In this document: positions 1 to 10,899 of the stretch, piece after piece | Position numbering within the stretch: position 1 is the stretch's first letter | Layout of the letters: the number at the start of each line of letters is the position of its first letter | NCBI GenBank assembly: GCA_008828725.1 | Contig: MEHQ01003549.1 | Location: 92,084 to 156,083 of the forward strand | Origin: Saccharina japonica | Taxonomy: Eukaryota > Sar > Phaeophyceae > Laminariales > Laminariaceae | Direction of reading: 5' to 3' | DNA length: 64,000 nt | The notes under the pieces: model-generated | The model's input: only the letters and a program-made list of their open reading frames with translations | The model's database searches: none | Told to the model about the DNA's origin: nothing | Position numbers and translations under genes: made by a program

Positions 1-269
1 TCGGGTTGTTTAAAAGAACATGACCCGGGAGGAGTTACCCCCGGGTGCGTACCGACGTAGCTCTCCCCTGGCTTGTAGGAAGCGTATGATATATGGTCTT
101 GGACGTATCGCCGAGTTGTCTCGCGGCGTTGATTAGGTATGAGAACGATCCGGGGATGGGACTTTGTTCGCCGTTTAGTCTAGCCATCTCCAATGGGGTG
201 GTTCAGGCGGGATGGACTGAATCGCCTTTTGTCCGTTGATCGGTTGAGATATAGACTCAAGTCTACCTC

Positions 270-500
270 CCGGGACGCGGAACCTCGTGCCTTCAGCACG
301 GTCTAGAAGCCGCAGCATGGCTGATGGCCCAATCAGTGCCAGAAGACAAATGTAGCGCAGGGCCAGATGGCTGCGAACCATGGATGCCACGCCACCGGGC
401 ACAATGACCGTGTCTGGTGACACTCCTACAGGGGGTGGGCTTCGCTTGGATGCTGCAAACAGACAGAAGGGAATAACATTTATACTAGCGACGGCAGGCT
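270..500. repeat. Diverged copy of the satellite-flanking tail
   Basis: This stretch shares a run of landmarks with the tails at 2371-2695 and 5311-5620: an ATCAGTGCCAGAA-like block, a GGCCAGATGGCTGC-like block and an ACAGACAGAAGG end. It is much more diverged than those two are from each other. It suggests that the unit 'satellite block plus tail' occurs three times in the first 5.6 kb. I see no gene in 1-700. Confidence 0.4.
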
Positions 501-699
501 CCGGGGCAGCTTTCGTCAGTACTCGCTTACGTGGCGGATGTACCATCTGAACGATATTAACCATGGGCATATGACGTGTTCTCCCCGGGTTTGTTATGCC
601 TTTGAGGATGCCGTTATCTCCGGTGCGGACGCCTTGACCGGCATGCCGTTGGCTATAGAGCACAACGATGGTGGCACCCGTTGGCGGCACGGAAGTACG

Positions 700-2370
700 T
701 GGCGCCCCGGGTGTTATGTATGATAATCACGGGGATGGGACATCATCCCCGGCGCCGGTTCCGTGCCGGGGGCAACCTGCGACGCTGCTTGAGCGGCACA
801 ACTGTTATGGGTTCCCCTGTAGGCGGATCGACCGGGATGCCGTGGCCGGTNTTGGGTATGGAAGACTTGACTGGTGGACAGTACCCGCTGGGCGGGACTC
901 GCGTCCTAGCCCTCCTCTGCGCTAGAACTCCAGCGCCCCAGCAAATCAGCAATCAGCCAGTGGTGGTGGGGTTTCCACACCTTGCGGGCGGTATCACCCG
1001 GGGGATGTCTGTTTTCGTCCCCGGGTTGCTGGAGTTGTAAATTTGTGGAAGGATGTATGATTCGGGGATAGGAAGTTATCATCCCCGGGTGCGGCGGGAC
1101 TTCGACGTTGCCCCGACGGCCAACTCTAGCCGCACGCTGGCTCTATGAGGGCCAGGCAACCGTAAAAAAAAACGTGGGGTTGGGGTTTCCACACCTTGTG
1201 AGGCGGTATCGAACCGTCGGATGTCCGTTTGCGTCCCCGGGTCGTTGGAGTTGTAGATGTATGTAAGGATTTCTGACCCGGGGATGTGATCATATCATCC
1301 CCGGGTGCGGCGGGAACTCACTGTTGCCCCGAGGGGCAACCCTTGTTGCGTGCTGGCTCTATGAACTCCAGCGCCCCAGCCAAATCAGCAATAAGCCAGT
1401 GGTGGTGGGGTTTCCACACCTTGCGGGGCGGTATCGACCCGGGGGATGTCTGTTTTCCTCCCCGGGTTGTTGGAGTTGTAGTTGTATGGAAGGATTCATG
1501 ACCCGGGAATGGGAAGTTATCATCCCCGGGTGCGGCGGGTCTTCGACGTTGCCCCGAGGGAAAATCTCGCCGCACGCTGGCTCTATGAGGGTCAGGCAAC
1601 CGTAAGTGTTCCCGTGGTATTGGGGTTTCCACACCTTTTGAGGCGGTATCGATCTGGGGGATGTCCGTTTGCGTCCCCGGGTCGTTGGATTTGTAAATGT
1701 ATGGAAGGAGTTCTGACCCGGGGATGTGATCATATCATCCCCGGGTGCAGCGGGACCCCGCCGTTGCCCCGAGGGGCAACTCTCGCTGCGTGCTGGCTCT
1801 ATGAACTCCAGCCTCCAGCTCCCCAGCCAAATCAGCAATCAGCCAGTAGTGGTGGGGTTTCCACACCTTGCGGGACGGTATCGACCCGGGGGGTGTCCGT
1901 TTTCGTCCCCGGGGTGTTGGAGTTGTAGATGTATGGAAGGATTCATGACCCGGGAATGGGAAGTTATCATCCCCGGGTGCGGCGGGACTTCGACGTTTCC
2001 CCGAGGGGCAACTCTCGCCGCATGCTGGCTCTATGAGGGCCAGGGTACCGAAAATGTTCCGTGGTATTGGGGTTTCCACACCTTGCGAGGCGGTATCGAC
2101 CCGGGGGATGTCCGTTTGTGTCCCCGGGCCGTTGGAGTTGTAGATGTATGGATATATGATCAGGGGATGGGAATTTATCGTCCCCGGGTGCCGCTGGCAC
2201 CCTGAGCGTCAGCAAATCAGTGACCAACTGATGGCGGTGGGGTTTCCATACCGTGCGGGGCAGTGTCGACCCGGGAAAACGCCGTTTTCGTCCCCGGTTG
2301 GTCTGAGTTGTAGAGATATGGAGGGATTTCTGATCCGGGGATGGGAGCCTATCCTCCCCGGGTTCGGCGG
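700..2370. repeat. G+C-rich dimeric satellite, block 1
   Basis: Tandem monomers can be timed by the block GGGGTTTCCACACCTT, which recurs at about 971, 1185, 1410, 1625, 1857, 2072 and 2242. Spacings are 214, 225, 215, 232, 215 and 170 bp. Long and short monomers alternate. One type carries a CCAATCAGC-like segment before the block; the other carries GAGGGTCAGGCAACCG. This makes a higher-order dimer of about 440 bp. Each monomer contains strong hairpins: GTTGCCCCGAGGGGCAAC, and arms of CCCGGGGATG with CATCCCCGGG around a short A/T centre. Open reading frames here are long only because the sequence is G+C-rich. They are not conserved between monomers. Confidence 0.9.
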
Positions 2371-2695
2371 AACCTCGGTGCCTCTTTTCAGCACCGATGT
2401 TCTAGAAAGAGCCAGCAGCCACTGGCATGGATTTGGGCAACCAATCAGCTGCCAGAAAAGTTATTCAAAAATTATAAGTCAGCAGGTAGGCCGGCTAGAT
2501 GGCTGCCAGAACTGCATCGGGATTGCGCCACGGCCACGGCTCGGCGCGACATGGGACCCGGTGTTCTGCGGGTTGTGGCACCCAGCCTCCCTACCCATGG
2601 GGGCAGGTGGGGCTGAATCGCTCTGGATAGCGCTGCTCAATTACAGACAGACAGACAGACAGACAGAATAGCAGCATTTTATTTGTACTAGCGGT
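2371..2695. repeat. Satellite-flanking tail, copy 2, ending in (ACAG)n
   Basis: After the last shortened monomer the satellite passes into a unique segment: GTTCTAGAAAGAGCCAGCAG, then CACGGCCACGGCTCGGCGCG, then (ACAG)n and AATAGCAGCATTT. The same segment follows block 2 at 5311-5620 with only scattered differences. A simple-repeat end followed by an A/T-rich stretch looks like the 3' end of a retroposed unit, but no coding domain was recognised. From 2696 to about 2800 an unrelated spacer follows, with a GCCACGG/CCGTGGC hairpin, and then satellite resumes. Confidence 0.7.
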
Positions 2696-2799
2696 ACGCT
2701 CGCCACGGCTCCGCTCCGTGGCGCTAGCTTTGCGTTGCCCATTGTACTCGCATTAACAGTGTGTGGTGATGTACCACTCTGAACCGGAAAATAAGATAA

Positions 2800-5310
2800 C
2801 CATGCGGGGCGGTATCGACCCAGGGGGTGTCTGTTTTCGTCCCCGGGTTACTGGAGTTGTAGTTGTCCGCACGAGGATTTATGATCCGGGTGATGCGACG
2901 TTATCATCCCCGGGTGCGGTGGGACCTCGCCGTTGCCCCGAGGGGCAACTCGCGCTCGCGCGCTGGCTCCATGAGAGCATGCCAACCGTAAATAGCCCGT
3001 GGGGTTGGGGTTTCCACACCTTGTGAGGGCGGTATCGAGTCCCGGGGATGTCCGTTTTCGTCCCCGGGTTGTTGGAGTTGTAGATGTATGGAAAGATTTC
3101 TGACCGGGGATTGAGACGTTATCATCCCCGGGTGCGCGGGGCTTCAACTTGCCCCGGGGGACTCTCTGCCGCACGCTGGCTCTATGAGGCGCAGGCGACC
3201 GCAAACTCGTGGTATTGGGGTTTCCACACCTTGTGAGGCAGGTATCGAACCGGGGGATGTCCGTTTGTGTCCCCGGATCTGTTGGAGTTGTTGACATGTA
3301 TGAAGGAATTCTGACCGGGGATGTGATCATATCATCCCCGCGTTGCGGCGGNGACCTCACTGTTGCCCCGAGGGGCAACCCTCGCTGCGTGCTGGCTCCT
3401 ATGAACTCCAGCGCCCAGAACCAAACAACAATCAGCCAGTGTGGTGGGGTTTCCACACCTTGCGGGGCAGTATCGACCCGGGAGAGGTGTACGTTTTCGT
3501 CCCCGGGTTGTTGGAGTTGTAGATGTATGAAAGGATTTATGACCCTGGGGATGAGGACAGTTATCATGCCCGGGTGCGGCGGGCTTCAACGTTGCCCAAG
3601 AGGGGTAACTCTCGCCGCACGCTGGCTCTATGAGGGTCAGGCAACCGTAAGTGTTCCCGTGGTTTTGGGGTTTCACACCTTGTGAGGCGGTATCGACCCG
3701 CAGGAATGTCGGTTTGTTGTCCCCGTGTCGTTGGAGTTGTAATGTATGGAAGATTCTGCCCGGGGATGTGATCATATCATCCCCGGGTTGCGGCGGGACC
3801 TCACTGTTGCCCCGAAGGGCAACCCTCGCTGCGTGCTGGCTCTATCGAACTCCAGCGCCCCGCCAAATCCGCAACCACCAGTGGTGGTGGGGTTTCCACA
3901 CCTTGCGGGCGCGGTATCGACCCGGGGGATGTCCGTTTTTCGTCCCCGGGTTTGTTGGATGTTGTAGATGTATGGAAGGATTCATGACCCGGGGATGGAG
4001 ATTTATCATCCCCGGGTGCGGCGGGACTTCGACGTTGCCCCGAGGGGCAACTCTCGCCGCAGCTGGCTCTTATGAGGGTCAGGCAACCGAACAATGTTCC
4101 CGTGGTATTGGGGTTTCCACACCTTGTGGGCGGTATCGAACCGAGGTGGATGTCCGTTTGCGTCCCCGGTGCGTTGGAGTTGTCAATGTATGGAAGGATT
4201 TCTGACCAGGGGATCGTGTCATATCATCCCCGGGTGCGGCGGGACCTCCTGTTTCCCCGAGGGGCAACCCTCGCTGCGTGCTGGCTCTATGAACTCCAGC
4301 CCCCAGACCAAATCAGCAATCAGCCAGTAGTGAGTGGGGTTTCCACACCTCTCGGGGTATCGACCCGGGGGATGTCCGTTTTCGGCCCCGGGTTGTTGGA
4401 GTTGTAGAGAATGGAAGGATTCATACCCGGGGAGAGGAAGTTATCCTCCCCGGGTGCGGCGGGACTTCGACGTTGCGCCCGAGGCCGGCAACTCTCGCCG
4501 CACGCTGGCTCTTGAGTAGACGGGCAAGGCAACCGTAAGAATTTCGCCGTAGTATTGGGGTTTCCACACCTTGTGAGGCGGTATCGACCCGGGGATTGTC
4601 CGTTTGCGTCCCCGGGTCGTTGGAGTTGTACATGTATGGAAGGATTTCTGACCCGGGGATGGGATCATATCATCCCCGGGTGCGGCGGAACCTCCCTGTT
4701 GCCCTGAGGGGCAACTCTCGCTGCGTACTGGCTCTATGAACTCGCAGCGCCCCAGCAAAATCATCAATCAGCCAGCGGTGGTGGGGTTTCCACACCTTGC
4801 GGGGCGGTATCGACTCGGGGGATGTCCGTTTTCGTCCCCAGGTTGTTGGAGTTGTAGATGTATGGAAGGATTTATGACCCGGGGATGNGATGTTATGATC
4901 CCCGGGTGCGACGGTACTTCGACGTTGTCCCGAGGGGCAACTCTCGCCGCACGCTGGCTCTATGAGGGTCAGGCAACCGTAAATGTTCCTGTGGTATTGG
5001 GGTTTCCACACCTTGTGAGGCGGTATCGATCCCGGGGATGTCCGTTTGCGTCCCCGTGTCGTTGGAAGCTGTAGATGTATGGAAGGATTTCTGACCCGGG
5101 GATGGGAACTTATCGTCCCCGGGTGCCGCTGGCTCCCTGAGCCTCAGCCAATCAGTGACCAACTGATGGGGGTGGGGTTTCCATACCGTGCGGGGCAGTG
5201 TCGACCCGGGAAATGGCCGTTTTTGTCCCCGGTTGGTCGGAGTTGTAGATATATGGAGGGATTTATGATCCGGGGATGGGACCCTATCCTCCCCGGGTTT
5301 GGTGGAAACT
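2800..5310. repeat. G+C-rich dimeric satellite, block 2
   Basis: About eleven more monomers of the same family, with the marker block at about 3010, 3220, 3449, 3670, 3892, 4113, 4339, 4560, 4786, 5002 and 5177. Alternation of the two monomer types continues, and the last monomer (about 175 bp) is shortened exactly as in block 1. Compared with block 1 this block has many single-base insertions and deletions, plus two N bases (3352, 4888). That may be real divergence or consensus error. Confidence 0.9.
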
Positions 5311-5620
5311 CGGTGGCTCTTTTCAGCATCGATGTTCTAGAAAGAGCCAGCAGCCACTGGCATGGATTTGGGCAACCAACCAGCTGCCAGAATAGTAATT
5401 CAAAATTGGAAGTCAGCAGGTAGGCTGGCTAGATAGCTGCCAGAACTGCGTCGGGATTGTGCCACGGCCACGGCTCGGCGCGGCATGAGACCCTGTGTTC
5501 TGCGGGTTGTGGCACCCAGCCTTCCTACCCATGGGGCAAGGTGGGGCTGAACCGCTCTGGATAGCGCTACTCAATTACAGACAGACAGAATAGCAGCATT
5601 TAATAATATAGATAGATATT
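5311..5620. repeat. Satellite-flanking tail, copy 3
   Basis: Close copy of 2371-2695, including the GATGTTCTAGAAAGAGCC start and a shorter (ACAG)n end before AATAGCAGCATTT. Its constant position after a truncated monomer in both blocks indicates that array and tail were duplicated together. From 5621 to about 5840 I see only A/T-rich sequence without a recognisable feature. Confidence 0.7.
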
Positions 5621-5841
5621 TTCAGGTGCGGGGGTGCAATCTGGGCAAAACCATAAAATAATTAGATTGCATTTGCAACTTTTTTATATTATTTCGTACC
5701 AGAATTACAGTAGAGATAATTAATTATTTTCGGAGTTCGGGCACACGAAATGGCGTCGCGATTCACGAGTTGTTCGTGGATCTACTCGACATAACAAACC
5801 ACCATTCAACACAAATACTTGTAGTAGTGCGTGCCTGCAGT

Positions 5842-6179
5842 TCATAAACTATGGGTAAAGAAAAACGAGCTTAGGTTGGCACGAAAAAAAGAAAACTTCG
5901 GTTTTAAAACAAAGCTCAGGCAGCGGAGGTGGCGGCAGTGGAGGTGGCTGGGGTCAGGCGGCGGCACAGCAGCAGCAGGAGCAGCAGCAGGGGAAGTCAA
6001 AGCATATGTATAAACACCACGCGGGGTGACTTGATGATGCGTCGACGTTTTTTTGTGGGCTCTTCTCCTTTTTTTGGTGCTGCTGCGACAACTGTGCACA
6101 CAAATGCTTAGTGTACAGCCGCCGCCTCCACCGCCACTATTGCCGCTGCCGAAGCCGCTGCTCTGAAATGTTACTGCTG

Positions 6180-6244
<65 letters not shown>

Positions 6245-6405
6245 CTGTTGTTGCTGTTGCTGCTGCTGCTGTTGCTGCTGCCGTTGCTGCTGCTGTCGTG
6301 GCATACGAGTGCCTGTTCTTTAAATATTTTGTTGCTGCTGTGCTTCCGAAACAAACCCGTGCACCCAGCTCGGTTGAAATGATTGTACACCCAGATTGTT
6401 ATCAT
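5842..6405 (-). CDS. Ser/Gly-rich open frame over a CAG tract, doubtful
   Basis: The minus strand is open for 187 codons. The CAG tract is read as poly-Ser/Asn (AGC/AAC) and is followed by a short SSGFGSGNSGGGGGG segment, then a basic patch (KKRRRAHKK) and a Pro/Ala-rich end. The other two frames through the tract would read poly-Gln or poly-Ala and close soon after. No domain is recognisable. The Gly/Ser segment outside the tract is the only hint of coding. No convincing splice sites frame it, so it may be nothing more than a microsatellite-driven open frame. Confidence 0.2.
6171..6297. repeat. (CTG/TTG)n trinucleotide microsatellite
   Basis: About 40 units, mostly CTG with interspersed TTG on the plus strand (CAG/CAA on minus). 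The interruptions suggest an old or stabilised tract. From 6300 to 7560 I found no gene: only small A/T-rich patches and a short (CA)n at about 7350. Confidence 0.9.
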
Positions 6406-7564
6406 ATTGGTTTTAATGGGTACGCGTAGTGCACCAAGAACCCTGATCTCACAACACTTTACGTGGGATGACGGTTCGACGGTTGGCGCCTCGCGCTCTA
6501 GATTTACGGTTCACGCTTCGAGCTCACGGCCCCCGGCGGCTCCTGCGGAGGGCTGATTGGATTTCTGCACCTTGTGGATGGGAGCAGAGTGATAAATGAG
6601 ATCAGATCCGGGTGGGAACAGGTCCTGGTGGGAGTACGGTGAAAAACTCCAGAGCGCGAAGCGCGAACCGTCCTCCCACGTATCGGTCGTGGGATCAGGG
6701 TTTTAGGTGCACTCGTACGAGTACGAAGTAAAACCTTACGGTACAATGTACAAGTATAATATCAAACTGGGTGGAACGTGGACGTATTTGTTTCCGGTAC
6801 AGCTGGTACGTAAGTAATTGTTTGGTCGTATATAAAGTTCCACCCGTGCTTCGCCAAGTATGCTTATTTCGGTACTGTAAATGTACTGTAAATACGTATA
6901 TACCAGGGATATGCATGTGAGTCTCTCTTTATGTGTATGATATGTGTATATATATGTTCTTCTGTTATCGTTCGCTATACTGCAGCTGTTCGTCATTGTG
7001 TGTTTCCGTCCTTTCTACCCGTCGACATCCGGCACACCCACGGCTGTAGTGTCTGTGCCGATTCTTCATCCTAGAGAGATACCAGTTATGTGGTCACAAA
7101 ACAACGACACAGAGATACTACGCTGCAATGCAGTAAGCAGCAGAGGAGACAATGCAATGCTGTATACGACAAGCACGATCATCTCTGCTAGCAACCCAGC
7201 TGCGTGAAAGAGAAAAAACGAAAAGAAAATGCGAAAAGGGAACACTTAATAAAAATAAAAAAATAAACAGATCAATAAACAAACAAAAACGATAACGAAA
7301 GACAAAGAAAGAAAGTGTCGTGCTTCTCCAGGAGAAAAATACAACAAAAAAAACACACACACACACACACAACGGCCACCCCATGTGTTCTTGAATACAG
7401 CAGTACTCAGCTGGCAGTACTTCACCGTCACTATATTTTCATCATTACATATTATACAAACGAACTATTCATAATGTAAATGGTTGAAGTACTACTGCTG
7501 CTGTAAAGCAGTAGTACAGGACACTTAATTTGAAACAGGGTATTAACAACCCTGACTGAGATTT

Positions 7565-7861
7565 ACAAGGAACAAGAAATTCGGGAACCGTTACAATGAA
7601 AATTAAAATTTAGTATAGAACGCACCCTCTCTCGAGTAAATAAGAAACCCAGCCTGGGTTAGAATTACTGTATTGTTTCTCATTGGGTGCCTGTGGGTGG
7701 CTTGTGCTGTTATTAATTGTACACCCCTTGGCAGTACAGAGTCGCTTTGTTCGCCCTAAGCTTAGCTACCAATCTACCTCAGTAGGCTTCTCCTCGCCGT
7801 TACGGGTATTGCGCGTAGCCGCAGGCGGGCGTCAGCCCGCCGCGGCGAAGCCCCCCTTGTA
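7565..7861 (+). repeat. Dispersed repeat, copy 1 (inverse of 14608-14890)
   Basis: This about 300-bp segment reappears in inverse orientation at 14608-14890. Shared words include TTTACAAG...AAGAAATTCGG, GTAAATAAGAAACC, GTCGCTTTGTTCGCCC, TAAGCTTAGCTACCAATC, and an end hairpin GGCGGGCGTCAGCCCGCC followed by CCCCCCTTGTA. The last 140 bp are nearly identical between copies, which suggests recent spread or functional termini. No reading frame is conserved. Confidence 0.75.
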
Positions 7862-8149
7862 ATATATTAACATCTACGGCATGTAGCTGGTACTACCGTG
7901 TACGACACGTATAATGTAATGTATACGTACAAGGTTAACGTACCAGGTATATATACAATACGATACGTACAATATACGTACGGATACTATATTGTTTTTC
8001 ACCATAAGCACCTGTTACACAAGTTGAGTCTTACAACACCATGCTTATCTTTGGGCGACGAAATACGCAAGTATCAGCAAGGAGAGCAAAAAAAGGACAT
8101 AAGTACGTATTATTAGTACTATAAGACCGTACGGGTGAAGTACGGTCAA

Positions 8150-8560
8150 AACCCGAATAGGTAACGGCACCCCAGGTATTGCGACAAAGGTATACCCTAA
8201 CCCCGGGTATTGTGACACGGGGCGTGCATAACCTACAGACGTTCCGGGTACGGGTCGGGATGTCGTACAGAACTCACAGAAGTCCCGGGCATTGCGACAC
8301 AGGCGTACAGAACTCACAGAAGTTCCGTGCGGGTATAAAATAGTTGTACCCGCACTGTACCCCGGGTATTGTGGCACGGGGCGTACAGAGCTTACAGAAG
8401 TTCCGGGTAGGGTATAGATGTCGTACAGAACTCACAGAAGTTCCGGGTACGGGTATAAATGTCGTACAGAACTTACAGAAGTTCTCTGTAGGGTAATACC
8501 CGGGGTAAATACCCCGGGTATGGCTTTGTAGGTACCCTACAGAACATAGCCTTGGAAATA
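8150..8560. repeat. Minisatellite of the TTCTGTAGGG hAT-like family (solo array)
   Basis: Degenerate tandem copies of CAGAACTCACAGAAGTTCCG separated by CGGGTA words. It ends in TACCCTACAGAACATAGCCTTG, whose reverse complement matches the CAAGG... terminus of the element at 26544-31673. I could not find an opposite terminus nearby, so this looks like one end, or a solo array, of that family in inverse orientation. Confidence 0.65.
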
Positions 8561-8605
8561 TGTATATTTTTCAAGACTCAAGTACTCTTTTTTTTAATGA
8601 CCAAA

Positions 8606-8756
8606 GGGGCCCCTTAAACAAAACCTAAAAGCAAAAATATCCCATCGTGGTATCCTGGGTCTCGTCTTGTCTGTTTCGCCAATCAGAGGGAGTGAATCTT
8701 CATAGCTCTCTTTAGGTTTTGTTTTTAGGGTCAAAACGCTCCGTTTGTAGGGGCCC
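8606..8756. mobile_element. Short TIR element (MITE), about 150 bp
   Basis: The left end GGGGCCCCTTAAACAAAACC is echoed in inverse by GGTTTTGTTTTTAGGG and GTAGGGGCCC at the right end, with a small insertion in the right arm. It is followed by TTA. The left flank does not show a matching TTA, so the target duplication is not proven. Grouping with the Harbinger-like elements nearby rests on the GGG ends and the TTA on one side. Confidence 0.4.
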
Positions 8757-8759
8757 TTA

Positions 8760-8900
8760 GGGCATGTCCAAACAGAAATGAAAATCAAAAACGAACAACG
8801 AAATCATTTCGTTTTTTATATCGTTTTAGCCAATATGTCCAAACAGGAAAGGATTGGAACAGCAAGATTCACGCGAAACAGTACATATGCCGAGAAGGGT
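8760..8900. mobile_element. One terminus of a GGGCATGTC-type Harbinger-like element
   Basis: Directly after TTA the sequence GGGCATGTCCAAACAGAAAT begins. It matches the left TIR and inner arm of the complete element at 11531-12274, including the CATTTCGTTTT arm and a GGAACAGCAAGATTC word. No matching right terminus of this copy was found, so it is a truncated or disrupted relative. Confidence 0.55.
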
Positions 8901-8917
8901 GTACTGTTAGTTTCGTG

Positions 8918-9165
8918 TCACAGTGTTTTGGTGGCTCGCTTTGGCGATAAATTGGTTTGCGGGAGTCGTGTGTTGGTGGGAGCGAAGTCACAGTGTGTTG
9001 GTGGCTCGCTCCAGATATTGTTGGGAGCGAAGTCACAGTGTTTTTGTGGCTCGCTTTGGCGAGAAAATAGTTTGCGGGAGTAGTGTGTTGGTGGGAGCGA
9101 AGTCACAGTGTTTCAGTGGCTCGCTTTCGAGACGTGTGCAGGTCGGAGCGAAGTCGCTGTGTGAT
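8918..9165. repeat. Tandem repeat with GGAGCGAAGTCACAGTGTTT core
   Basis: The phrase CACAGTGTTTTGGTGGCTCGC recurs with small changes at about 8919, 8988, 9032 and 9102, spaced 69, 44 and 70 bp. Between copies GTTTGCGGGAGT and TTGGTGGGAGCGAAG recur. The spacing suggests a 69-bp unit with one internally deleted copy. No coding role is apparent. Confidence 0.75.
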
Positions 9166-9229
9166 CGTTGCACGCGTCAAGTCGCAGTTGTCGGTTTCGC
9201 GAGTACCCTCGTTGTTGTTTGAAATCGCG

Positions 9230-10675
9230 TTATGAGTTAAGTATATACGTGTCCTGAGGGCGTGTAATAGTCGTCCATACTCCACCCCAACGTGTAGGAC
9301 TAAAGTAGGCCTTGCTTGAATCCCACAACGTGGCATGCTTTACAACTCTTCCTCCCGTGTCTACTTCGACGGTCGCCGGGGCTCGGGTTAGCATGTCGTC
9401 CAGAGCCTTGATTGCATCTAGCGGTGGCTGGAAGGAGTCCTTAAGGGATGCTTTAGCCTCGTCTCTATCGTCGACGACAGTATCGGGGAGTACGAGGAAC
9501 AGTCCCTTTAGGCTGTGCGCTCTCGACACAGCGGTGTATTCTTGTTCCTGCGCGAAGAATCCTCTTAGGGCCATTCCTAACGAACGAAAAAAATCACGAT
9601 TCGTGAGGTTTCTGTCGTGAATCGTGATTTTTTTTTATCACGACAATAACCTCACACGATTCATGACGCCAATTTTTTTACAATTTCCTAAAAAAAAAAA
9701 AAATCACGATTCACGACATTTGTCGTGGCTCAAAATACGCCTGATCAAGGCACTACGTAACCCACCCGACACCAACGGTATCCGATGGCCGGTATAGGGG
9801 CACGTCAGGCCCTGCTTCGTACGCCGGTTGTGGACAGCGAGCGGCTGCCTAAAGACACTGCTGGGTGCGGGGTAACGAGCATGCTGTGACCTCGAAATCT
9901 CGAGGAGGAGGAGACACAGCGTGAAGAAAAAGCAAAAATAATCTGAAAATCTCATGGGCCAGGCAGAGCAGACGACATGTCAGCGAGATTGGAACCTCGC
10001 GCGGACCTGGCCTGGCCGACGGCGCGTGAGGTTGGAATATCACAGACCGTGTCGGGCCTCTGCCCATGGTTTGAATCACGGACCGGGTCGGGCACGGTCG
10101 GCCCGGCACGGCCTGGCCGTGACCTACCTGCGAGAGTTGGCCCCACCCTCAAATACCGTTGGTTTGAAAATATCGGATTTTTATAATTTTAAAATATCAC
10201 GAAACGTGACGAAAAAGCACCTTTTTTCGTTAGGAAAGAAACATCACGAATCGTGATAATTTGTCATGCCAAAACGTCACGAATCGCGATTTGTTTTTGT
10301 TCGTTAGGAATGGCCCTTAGCGGTATCCAAAGGGCTACGCGTTCGAACCCTACTCCCTGAACCCTGTGTACGGTCATGCATGCGGCTACCATAGGCGGCC
10401 ATTGAGTAACAGTGTAAGGCACCCACACGTTTCTCTCTTGAAAATGTTGAATCTTCGCTATCGTGCCCTTTCCCTCTCCAGTGGTAAGTTCTATGACCAC
10501 CCACGCCGGTCGTTTTCACGTAGGATCAGTTTCGTCCGTCTGCGCATCCAAGGATGCGTCGGTGTCTTCCCAGCCTCGCAATATCCCACACGTGGCGTTG
10601 ACGACCCCTCGGCGTTGTTCAACGTTCTCGGTTATGACGACCTGATATGGGAAAGGTCAAGGAAGAATGCACGTA
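9230..10675 (-). pseudogene. PIF1-like helicase, C-terminal region, split by a transposon
   Basis: Read on the minus strand, the first part (10675 to 10320) gives FPYQVVITENVEQRRGVVNA. That is the NVE...GVVN-T motif of PIF1-family SF1B helicases. An in-frame TGA follows, then VVIELTTGEGKG and the motif V region MTVHRVQGVGFERVALWIP. After the inserted 749-bp element the frame resumes with FFAQEQEYTAVSRAHSLKGL, the motif VI region (cellular PIF1: Y-V-A-L-S-R-V). Only the C-terminal third is present. PIF1-type helicases occur in cells and in Helitron-type transposons; an OTU-like fragment just upstream on the same strand fits a Helitron2/Helentron remnant. No replication initiator (Rep) motif was seen. 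The stop codon and the insertion make it non-functional. Confidence 0.7.
9568..10316. mobile_element. PIF/Harbinger-like non-autonomous element inside the helicase
   Basis: Termini are GGGCCATTCCTAACGAAC and its inverse GTTCGTTAGGAATGGCCC, flanked on both sides by TTA (9565-9567 and 10317-10319). A 3-bp TTA/TAA target duplication with G-rich ends is the hallmark of PIF/Harbinger. Inside each terminus lie repeated TCACGAATCGTGAT palindromes in several copies. The 749-bp interior has no transposase frame, but has a G+C-rich core at about 9950-10150 with repeated CGGCCCGGCACGGCCTGGCC-like words. It splits a helicase reading frame between motifs V and VI, so it inserted after that gene existed here. 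Confidence 0.8.
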
Positions 10676-10899
10676 GTATTAACCGGCAGCAATAGAAAGT
10701 GTGAAGTTGTAAGTCATGCATGCACCTTGGTCATCGTTTTTGGTTATGCCGACATGGATGAGGGAAGGGGAATGCAGGTGGCACGTACTGTAGTAAACAC
10801 GAATTACAGGGTTTGAAGTCGTAGGTCGCACATGCACTTTGGTCTCCCTGCACGAAGTGCCCTTACCTTGAGACCTTGTCGCAGCTCGAGTATCTCCGG

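Noticed and set aside
1..5310. Many open frames of 70-240 codons on both strands in the satellite
   Set aside because: They follow from high G+C content and few stop codons. Frames are not kept between monomers, and equal-length frames appear on both strands.
6111..6382. Poly-Cys or poly-Leu proteins read from the CTG tract
   Set aside because: These are trinucleotide repeats read in other frames; nothing outside the tract supports coding.
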